In this document: positions 57,858 through 64,000 of the stretch, one piece after another
Numbering within the stretch: the stretch's first letter is position 1
How the letters are laid out: the number at the start of each line of letters is the position of its first letter
DNA from: DATLGB01 sp037724045
Lineage (GTDB): Bacteria; Actinomycetota; Thermoleophilia; Solirubrobacterales; Solirubrobacteraceae
Reading direction: 5' to 3'
DNA: 64,000 bases
Assembly: GCA_037724045.1 (NCBI GenBank)
Contig: JBBJOW010000011.1
Location: 1-64,000 of the forward strand
Position numbers and translations under genes: made by a program
The notes under the pieces: model-generated
Database searches by the model: none
Told to the model about the DNA's origin: nothing
What the model saw: only the letters and a program-made list of their open reading frames with translations

Positions 57858-60800
57858 ATGGCCATGAAGAACTCAGACAAGCCGTCCCGCCGGCGCGGGG
57901 AGCGCGCGAAGACCTTCTTCGGCCTGGGGTTCTGGGCATCGGTGCTGGTCGCCGTCGTGCTCGCCGCGTTCGTGATGCTGGTCGTCTCGTCACGACCCGA
58001 CGTCACGGGCGAGGAGCTCGTGTACACGCGCTTCGTCGAGCTCGCGGAGACCGGGCGAATCGAGACGGCCACGATCCTGGACGCAGATTCCTACGTCGTC
58101 GGCACCTACCAGAACAAGGCCGGCACGACCGTCGCCTTCAACGTCCCTTACCTGAAGACTGCAGACTCGCGCCAGAACCTCCTCGATCTCCTGCTGGAGA
58201 ACGACATCGCGGCACCGATCGACCAGCAGTTCGGCAAGAGCCTCGTCGTACCGGGCACCTACCTCTTGCCGGCGCTGCTAATCGTCATCGTCGTCGGGTA
58301 CGCGTACCTGTCGTATCGGGCCGGATCGGGCTTCTGGGCGGTCCGCAGCGGCGCCCGCAAGATCCCGAGCAGCGAGCGTGGCGAGACGTTCGCTGACGTG
58401 GCCGGCCAGGACGAGGCGGTCGCGGCGCTGCGCGACCTCGCCGACGCGCTGTCGAATCCGGAGCGCTTCAGCCTGCTGGGGGCGCGGCTTCCCAGGGGGC
58501 TGTTGCTCTACGGGCCACCGGGGTGCGGCAAGACGCTGCTGGCGCGCGCGTTCGCGGGGGAGACCGGCGCCGCGTTCTTCTCGATCTCCGGCTCGGACTT
58601 CGTCGAGATGTACCTCGGCGTGGGCGCGGCGAGGGTGCGAGACCTCTTCAACGAGGCGCGGGCGAGCACGCCTTCGGTGATCTTCATCGACGAGATCGAC
58701 GCGGTGGGACGCTCCCGCGGCGACACGGGTGGCGATCAGGAGCAGGCGCTCAATCAGATCCTCACCGAGATGGACGGCTTCTCCCAGAGCGAGGGCGTCA
58801 TCGTGCTGGCGGCCACCAACCGTCCAGACGTCCTCGACCCCGCGCTGCTGCGGCCCGGGCGCTTCGACCGGTCGGTCGGCCTTGACCGTCCGAGCGAGGA
58901 CGGCCGGCTGGCGATCCTGCGCGTGCACGCGCGGACGCGGGTGCTGGACTCGTCGGTCGATCTGCGTCAGGTCGCCAGGCGCGCCTACGGCCTGACCGGC
59001 GCGGACCTGGCCAACATCATCAACGAGGCGGCGCTGCTGGCGGGGCAGGCCCAGCAGAGCGCGATCGCCCAGCGCGACCTCGAGCGGGCGCTCGAGCGCG
59101 TCCTGCAGGCGCCTGAGCGCCAGCGCCGGCTGGCGCTGCGCGAGCGCAGCGTCGGCAAACGCAGCGAGGGCATCGACGAGCAGGTGACCTTCGCCGATCT
59201 CGCCGGCGTCGACGAGGCGATCGCCGAGCTGACCGAGGTCAAGGACTTCCTCGTCGAACCGGAGCGCTTCGCCGACGTAGGCGCGGTCGTCCCGAGGGGG
59301 ATCCTGCTCTTCGGCCCCCCCGGCTGCGGGAAGAGCATGCTGGCGAAGGCGATGGCGAGCGAGGCGCACGGGGCGTTCTTCTCGGTCTCGGCCACGGAGT
59401 TCATCGGCGGGGGCAGCATCGGATCCGGTGCCGCGCGTGTGCGCGACCTCTTCGCCGAGGCCAAGGCGGTCGCTCCTTCGATCGTGTTCATCGACGAGAT
59501 CGACGCCATCGGTGGCCGGCGCGCGATCGGCGACAATGACGGGGCGGCCGACAGCGCCCAGCGCGACCAGGAGCAGACGTTCACGCAGATCCTGATCGAG
59601 CTCGACGGCTTCGAGCCGCGCACCGGCGTGATCTTGATGGCGGCCACCAACCGTCCGGATGTGCTCGACCCGGCGCTGCTGCGGCCGGGGCGCTTCGACC
59701 GTCAGATCGGGATCTCGCTGCCTGATCGCGCCGGCCGCCTGGCGATCCTCGAGCGGCACGCCTCCTCCCGGCAGCTGGGGGGCGCCGTCGATCTGGACGC
59801 CATCGCCGAGCGCGCCCACGGCATGACCGGTGCGGACCTGGCCAACGTGGTCAACGAGGCGGCCCTGCAGGCCGCGCGGGCGCACGAGCCCGCCCTGTCC
59901 CAGGCGCACTTCGACGAGGCGGTCAAGCGACTGCTCGAGGCGCCGGAGCGTCAGCGCCGCCTGTCCATGCGCCAGCGCAGCGTGGGTCGGCGCGCCACGG
60001 GGATGGACGAGCGGGTGACCTTCGCCGACATCGCCGGCGTCGACGACGCGGTCGAGGAGCTGGCCGAGCTGCGCGACTTCCTGGCCGAGCCTGAGCGCTT
60101 CGCCGCCATGGGCGTCCACATGCCGCGCGGGATCCTGCTCGACGGCCCTCCGGGTGTAGGCAAGACCATGCTCGCGAAGGCGGTCGCCGGAGAGGCCAAC
60201 GCGGCCTTCTTCTCCGTCTCGGGCACCGACTTCGTGCAGCGGTGGGTCGGCCTCGGGGCGGCGCGCGTGCGCGATCTCTTCACGGAGGCGAAGGCGGTCG
60301 CCCCGGCGATCGTGTTCATCGACGAGATCGACGCCCTCGGCGGCCGACGTGGAGACGCGGCCGACTCCGACAGCGGTCGCCGCGAGCAGGATCATGCGCT
60401 CAACCAGCTGCTGACCGAGCTCGACGGCTTCGATCCACGCTCGGGGGTGATCGTCATGGGGGCCACGAACCGTCCGGACATGCTCGATCCGGCGCTGCTG
60501 CGGCCGGGGCGCTTCGATCGCCAGATACAGATCACGCCGCCGGACCGGGCCGGTCGCAACGCCATCCTCGCGCTCTACATCCGCGACAAGCAGACGGCGG
60601 CGGACGTCGACCTGGACACCCTGGCCGGCCTGACGTCGGGCTTCACGGGTGCCGAGCTCGCCAACCTCGTCAACGAGGCGGGCCTGCTCGCGACGCGCAG
60701 GCGCCAGACGGAGATAGATGCCGCGGTGCTGGAGGAGGCCGTCGAACGCGTGCTGGTCGGTGTCTCCTCGAGGCGGCACGTGATGACAGCGGAGGAGCGT

Positions 60801-61364
60801 CGCATCACCGCCTACCACGAGGCCGGTCACGCCCTGGTTGGCCTGACGCTGACCGGCGTGAGCGTCCCGCGCAAGGTCACCATCGTCCCGCGCGGCCCTA
60901 TGGGAGGCTACGTCTGGACGGTGGACGAGGACGACCGAGCGATCCACTCGCGCTCGGCGCTGATCAACCAGATGGCGATGGGGTTCGGCGGGCGCGCCGC
61001 CGAGGAGATCGTCTTCGGCGAGCCCGGCTCCGGCGCCGCCGACGACCTGGCCAAGGTCAGTGCCCTCGCGCGCAGAATGGTGCGCGAGCTCGGCATGAGC
61101 GACGCGCTCGGCGGCGTCACCTACTCCGACCATTCCAACGGCGACTCGGGAAATGGCCGCCAGTCCTACTCCGCCGAGGAGAACAAGCTGATCGGTGAGG
61201 AGGTCCGGCGCCTGACTGACGAGGCGCGCGGGCGGGCCCGCCAGGTGCTGACCGACGGGCGTGCAGCCTTGGACCGGATTGCCGAGGCCCTGCTCGAGCG
61301 CGAGACCCTGACCGCCGACGATCTCGAAGCGCTCTCGGGGCCAGGCGCTCCCACGGCTGCCTAG
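57858..61364 (+). CDS. FtsH-like membrane protease with three tandem AAA+ modules
   Basis: A 1168-residue protein, nearly twice a normal FtsH. Two membrane helices (about 20-43 and 136-156) flank a small extracytoplasmic domain. Three AAA+ modules follow with Walker A at 219-226 (GPPGCGKT), 486-493 (GPPGCGKS) and 763-770 (GPPGVGKT), and Walker B DE at 278, 546 and 822. All keep the second-region-of-homology block ATNRPDVLDPALLRPGRFDR (third: DM for DV). One M41 zinc protease domain follows with HEAGH at 987-991 and the third ligand near Asp1062. The substrate-pore aromatic is Tyr252 in module 1 and Trp796 in module 3, but absent in module 2. Linkers between modules are alike (APERQRRL...RSVG), pointing to tandem duplication. 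Confidence 0.96.
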   Translation: MAMKNSDKPSRRRGERAKTFFGLGFWASVLVAVVLAAFVMLVVSSRPDVTGEELVYTRFVELAETGRIETATILDADSYVVGTYQNKAGTTVAFNVPYLKTADSRQNLLDLLLENDIAAPIDQQFGKSLVVPGTYLLPALLIVIVVGYAYLSYRAGSGFWAVRSGARKIPSSERGETFADVAGQDEAVAALRDLADALSNPERFSLLGARLPRGLLLYGPPGCGKTLLARAFAGETGAAFFSISGSDFVEMYLGVGAARVRDLFNEARASTPSVIFIDEIDAVGRSRGDTGGDQEQALNQILTEMDGFSQSEGVIVLAATNRPDVLDPALLRPGRFDRSVGLDRPSEDGRLAILRVHARTRVLDSSVDLRQVARRAYGLTGADLANIINEAALLAGQAQQSAIAQRDLERALERVLQAPERQRRLALRERSVGKRSEGIDEQVTFADLAGVDEAIAELTEVKDFLVEPERFADVGAVVPRGILLFGPPGCGKSMLAKAMASEAHGAFFSVSATEFIGGGSIGSGAARVRDLFAEAKAVAPSIVFIDEIDAIGGRRAIGDNDGAADSAQRDQEQTFTQILIELDGFEPRTGVILMAATNRPDVLDPALLRPGRFDRQIGISLPDRAGRLAILERHASSRQLGGAVDLDAIAERAHGMTGADLANVVNEAALQAARAHEPALSQAHFDEAVKRLLEAPERQRRLSMRQRSVGRRATGMDERVTFADIAGVDDAVEELAELRDFLAEPERFAAMGVHMPRGILLDGPPGVGKTMLAKAVAGEANAAFFSVSGTDFVQRWVGLGAARVRDLFTEAKAVAPAIVFIDEIDALGGRRGDAADSDSGRREQDHALNQLLTELDGFDPRSGVIVMGATNRPDMLDPALLRPGRFDRQIQITPPDRAGRNAILALYIRDKQTAADVDLDTLAGLTSGFTGAELANLVNEAGLLATRRRQTEIDAAVLEEAVERVLVGVSSRRHVMTAEERRITAYHEAGHALVGLTLTGVSVPRKVTIVPRGPMGGYVWTVDEDDRAIHSRSALINQMAMGFGGRAAEEIVFGEPGSGAADDLAKVSALARRMVRELGMSDALGGVTYSDHSNGDSGNGRQSYSAEENKLIGEEVRRLTDEARGRARQVLTDGRAALDRIAEALLERETLTADDLEALSGPGAPTAA

Positions 61365-61382
61365 CCCAGCGCGGCCGGCGCC

Positions 61383-63068
61383 TTACTTCTCGCGGGCTCG
61401 CAGCCGGACGACGATCCCGACCGCGGCCAGGGCAGCGGCGATCACCAGAACCGCCAGGGCCCCTCGCCGGATCGCGTTCGCCGCCGCGTCGGACCCGGTG
61501 GCGTCTGGCGCCTGGAAGGCTCCGCCGGCTGCCGGGCGTGACTGACCTGCCAGAAACGAACGCTTGTCGAGGATGCCCGTGCCCTCGATGAAGACCCAGC
61601 CGTCATAGACCGCCTGGCGGTAGGCGAAGGCTGCGTCGGAGAAGAACAGCGGGATCACGGGCACGTCGGCTTCCAGCTGCCTCAGCTCCTCGGCGACCGC
61701 GAGCCGGCGCGCTTCGGGGTCGGGGGCGGCGGCGACTTGCTCCGCGAGCGCGTCGAAGGCAGCACTGCGGTACCCCGAGAAGTTGAAAGGAGCCACGCCG
61801 GACCCGAACTCGCTGACCAGGAAGTCGGGGTCGTAGGAGCTCAGCGCGGGCGTGCTGACGATCGCGGCTTGGAAGTCGGGGTCCGCGCCGCTTCCGGTGA
61901 TGATCTCGTCGAGCCGGGCACTCGGAAGCTCACGGAGGATGGCCCTGGTCCCGGCGCGTTGCAGCGCCAGCATGACCTGGCGGCCCGCCTCCAGCCGTAC
62001 ACCGTCGTTGTCGGGCGCCAGCACCTCGATGGGCGGAAGGCCCAGGCTCTCGAACGCTCGCTGGGCCGCGGACACGTCCTCACCGTGAAGGATCGCGTCG
62101 GGGGCCCAGCGGGAGTCCGGGTGCAGGTTGCCCCGGTCGGCGGGCACGCCGGGCCCCGTATTGCGCAGGACGCGGCTGAGATCCAGAGCCTGAGCGACCG
62201 CTCGGCGCACCGGGAGACGATCGAACGGCGGGCGCCGGACGTTGAGGACCAGCGCCGTGCCGATGAAGTTCGGCCCGCGCTTCACCGCGATGCTCGAACC
62301 CTCGCCCAGGTCATCGGCCGTTCCCTCGTTGAGCGGGAACGGCAGCATGTCAACCTCGCGGCGCTCCAGAGCGCGATACGTCTCCTCCTCGTCGCGGATG
62401 ATCGGGACGCGTATCCGGCTTACCCGCGGCCGGCCGAGGAAGTACTGCTCATTCGCGCTGAAGTCATAGCCGTCGCTGGCCCCCGCCTGCACGAGGCGGT
62501 ACGGCCCGCTGCCCACGGGCAGGCCCGGGGGAACCGCTTCGGTCCCTTCGAGTCCCTCCCAGAGGTGCCTGGGCAGGATCGGCACGTCAGAGAGTGGCTG
62601 GTCGTCGAAGCCCAGCGATGGCCGCCGCAGGTCGAACGCCACCACGTCGGAGCTGACCGCTCGGACCTGCTCCACGTTGCTCAGTTGGGGCGTGAACGAC
62701 GGCTGGAACCGGCTGGCCATGAAGCGGAACGTGAACGCGACGTCATCGGCGGTCAGGGGCAGGCCGTCGTGCCATCGCACGCCCTCACGCAACCGGATCG
62801 TCACCCGCTGCCCGTCTTCGCTTCGTGTCACCGACCGCGCCAGCCAGGGCTGCGGGACGCCGTCGGCGTCGCGCCACATGAGCGTGTCATAGACCAAGGT
62901 GACGAGCGGGTACGCCTGCTCGAACGTGTACGGCGTGAGGGTGCCGTCGTAACGAGGTAGCGGGAGCCGCACGACCTCGGCCGACCGGGCCGCCCCGGAG
63001 GGGCTGGCGCCAAGAGCAAAGGCCACGGCGGTGACTGCGAAGGCCGTGGCGGCAAGACAGCCTCTCAC
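61383..63068 (-). CDS. Family 5 (oligopeptide-type) extracellular solute-binding protein, C-terminally anchored
   Basis: A 561-residue exported binding protein. The signal peptide (residues 1-26, CLAATAFAVTAVAFALGASPSGA) has no lipobox Cys at the cleavage site. The SBP_bac_5 domain is clear from VTIRLREGVRWHDGLPLTADDVAFTF, SGPYRLVQ, FNFSGYRSAAFDALAEQ and VPVIPLFFS. A C-terminal helix (about 535-555, GALAVLVIAAALAAVGIVV) with RLRAREK after it provides a membrane anchor instead of lipid. No permease or ATPase gene is adjacent. GTG 63068 is seven bases after TAGACT. It converges on the FtsH-like gene with an 18-base gap. Confidence 0.92.
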   Translation of the reverse strand: MRGCLAATAFAVTAVAFALGASPSGAARSAEVVRLPLPRYDGTLTPYTFEQAYPLVTLVYDTLMWRDADGVPQPWLARSVTRSEDGQRVTIRLREGVRWHDGLPLTADDVAFTFRFMASRFQPSFTPQLSNVEQVRAVSSDVVAFDLRRPSLGFDDQPLSDVPILPRHLWEGLEGTEAVPPGLPVGSGPYRLVQAGASDGYDFSANEQYFLGRPRVSRIRVPIIRDEEETYRALERREVDMLPFPLNEGTADDLGEGSSIAVKRGPNFIGTALVLNVRRPPFDRLPVRRAVAQALDLSRVLRNTGPGVPADRGNLHPDSRWAPDAILHGEDVSAAQRAFESLGLPPIEVLAPDNDGVRLEAGRQVMLALQRAGTRAILRELPSARLDEIITGSGADPDFQAAIVSTPALSSYDPDFLVSEFGSGVAPFNFSGYRSAAFDALAEQVAAAPDPEARRLAVAEELRQLEADVPVIPLFFSDAAFAYRQAVYDGWVFIEGTGILDKRSFLAGQSRPAAGGAFQAPDATGSDAAANAIRRGALAVLVIAAALAAVGIVVRLRAREK

Positions 63069-63075
63069 GGGTCAG

Positions 63076-63081
63076 AGTCTA
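63076..63081 (-). promoter_or_regulatory. -10 element TAGACT of the solute-binding protein gene
   Basis: On the minus strand TAGACT ends seven bases before GTG 63068, the recurrent leaderless spacing. Confidence 0.5.
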
Positions 63082-63127
63082 CGTCCCCCTCTCTACGTCC
63101 GCCTCGCCCACTTCGGAATCCGCGCAC

Positions 63128-63156
63128 TTGCCCAAACGTAAGCAGTGTGCTAACTT
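63128..63156 (+). promoter_or_regulatory. Promoter TTGCCC-N17-TAACTT of the repeat protein gene
   Basis: -35 TTGCCC (63128-63133) and -10 TAACTT (63151-63156) are separated by exactly 17 bases. Unlike the leaderless promoters here, it would give a leader of about 70 bases before ATG 63234, which has a GGGGGA ribosome site. Confidence 0.55.
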
Positions 63157-63233
63157 CGCCTCGTTCGGAGGGACTACAGAGCTACGCGTACCGTTCGCGC
63201 GCCGGCTGCAATTCGAGTGGGGGATTCACACTG

Positions 63234-64000
63234 ATGACAATTCTTGGGCGTCGCTTCGTACTGGCCACTTTGGCCATGCTTGCATCGTTCGTCGCCGCAG
63301 CGAGTCTGGCTTGGGCCTGCTCTCCTAACGGTGCCGGGACGCCCACGTCACCCGCGCCTCCCAGCAGCCCAGCTCCTCCCCCCGCGACCAGCGGTGGCAA
63401 CCCCAGTTCCGCGCCCCCAAGCGATAGTCCTCCGCCATCGACTGCGCCCTCCAGCGGCTCTAGCGGCTCCAGCAGTGGCGGGTCCGCCGGCGGCTCGGCG
63501 TCCGACGGTTCCTCTGGCGCGACGTCCGGCGGCTCTTCGGCCGCGACGAATGGCTCTTCGGGCGCGACGTCCGGCTCTTCGGGCGCGACGTCCGGCTCTT
63601 CGGGCGCGACGTCCGGCTCTTCGGGCGCGACGTCCGGCTCTTCGGGCGCGACGTCCGGCTCTTCGGGCGCGACGTCCGGCTCTTCGGGCGCGACGTCCGG
63701 CTCTTCGGGCGCGACGTCCGGCTCTTCGGGCGCGACGTCCGGCTCTTCGGGCGCGACGTCCGGCTCTTCGGGCGCGACGTCCGGCTCTTCGGGCGNNNNN
63801 NNNNNNNNNNNNNNNNNNNNNNNNNNNNNNNNNNNNNNNNNNNNNNNNNNNNNNNNNNNNNNNNNNNNNNNNNNNNNNNNNNNNNNNNNNNNNNNGGCTC
63901 TTCGGGCGCGACGTCCGGCTCTTCGGGCGCGACGTCCGGCTCTTCGGGCGTGACGTCCGGCTCTTCGGGCGTGACGTCTGGCGGCTCCTCTGGCGCGACG
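63234..64000 (+). CDS. Secreted Ser/Gly/Thr/Ala repeat protein, 3'-truncated and interrupted by a gap
   Basis: An exported low-complexity protein. The signal peptide (residues 1-26, ILGRRFVLATLAMLASFVAAASLAWA) is followed by a Cys, then a Pro/Ser/Thr stretch and a Ser/Gly/Ala/Thr region that becomes perfect 7-residue repeats (GSSGATS). The Cys right after the Ala cleavage region could be a lipobox (AWAC), so a lipoprotein is possible. 100 unknown bases interrupt the repeat, and their number breaks the frame; downstream copies are in frame with each other but not with the 5' part. It runs off the window. Surface stalk or glycosylation target is a guess. Confidence 0.75.
63552..63979 (+). repeat. 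21-bp tandem repeat encoding GSSGATS
   Basis: Eleven complete identical copies of a 21-base unit run from 63552 to 63782, then a 13-base partial copy meets the gap. Four more copies follow from 63896, the last two with GTG for GCG (Val for Ala), then diverging units. Near-perfect identity implies recent expansion. Confidence 0.97.
63796..63895. other. Assembly gap of 100 unknown bases
   Basis: Exactly 100 N inside the tandem repeat, so a conventional placeholder. To keep phase with the 21-base unit the true gap length must be 8 modulo 21 (8, 29, 50, 71, 92, 113 ...); 100 does not fit. Confidence 0.98.

Noticed and set aside
63796..64000. The C-terminus read as Ala-Leu-Arg repeats after the gap.
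   Set aside because: It is a frame artefact of the 100-N filler; in the repeat frame the sequence continues as GSSGATS/GSSGVTS.

Overview
The window is a high-GC, gene-dense bacterial chromosome segment, most likely from an actinobacterium of the Thermoleophilia/Solirubrobacterales type. That placement is an inference from GC-rich codons, many GTG/TTG starts, apparently leaderless promoters, a MarP-like protease, a MoxR/DUF58/DUF4129/DUF4350/RDD/SpoIIM cluster, two LytR-CpsA-Psr proteins and a CtaG-type oxidase assembly protein. No rRNA, tRNA, CRISPR array, insertion sequence or phage gene was found. The window begins inside atpA and ends inside a repeat protein that contains an assembly gap (63796-63895).

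Layout. 1-4032: 3' end of an F1 ATP synthase operon (atpA-atpG-atpD-atpC), with unusually acidic additions on three subunits. 3992-11356: a tightly coupled envelope-polysaccharide run of two LCP ligases around an M20 amidohydrolase, UDP-glucose dehydrogenase, a GDP-mannose-type pyrophosphorylase and a phosphoglucose/phosphomannose isomerase; a UDP-glucose pyrophosphorylase lies at 18973-20310. 11445-17703: an aldehyde dehydrogenase, a two-gene ThDP enzyme, and a MerR regulator driving two different S-adenosylhomocysteine hydrolase-family genes. 17682-25326: SpoIIE-type phosphatase, UGPase, CtaG, ComF, a short hibernation factor and secA, the last preceded by a long structured inverted repeat.

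25364-36720: two PIN-domain toxin-antitoxin pairs flank a divergent NarL-type two-component locus. It has one normal kinase, one kinase lacking the phosphoacceptor histidine, two matching operator dyads, and a 2279-residue secreted NHL/LamG/Ig-like protein overlapping the kinase gene. 36731-41698: prfB with its programmed frameshift, a PLP decarboxylase and nadC-nadA. 41767-45571: a membrane-anchored ECF-like sigma factor, a calcium-binding-repeat secreted protein, a nucleotidyltransferase-like protein and an M16 protease. 45674-53705: ftsE-ftsX followed by the MoxR/DUF58 cluster, SpoIIM and RDD. 54055-64000: a secreted LVIVD/PA-like protein, a MarP-like protease, an FtsH-like protease with three tandem AAA+ modules, an orphan oligopeptide-type binding protein anchored at its C-terminus, and a Ser/Gly/Thr-rich repeat protein.

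The most striking items are the triple-AAA FtsH-like protease at 57858-61364 and a recurrent promoter architecture: at 13 to 15 first-in-operon genes a TAnnnT (or GATACT) hexamer lies only 6-8 bases before the chosen start codon, which predicts widespread leaderless transcription and was used to choose several starts.
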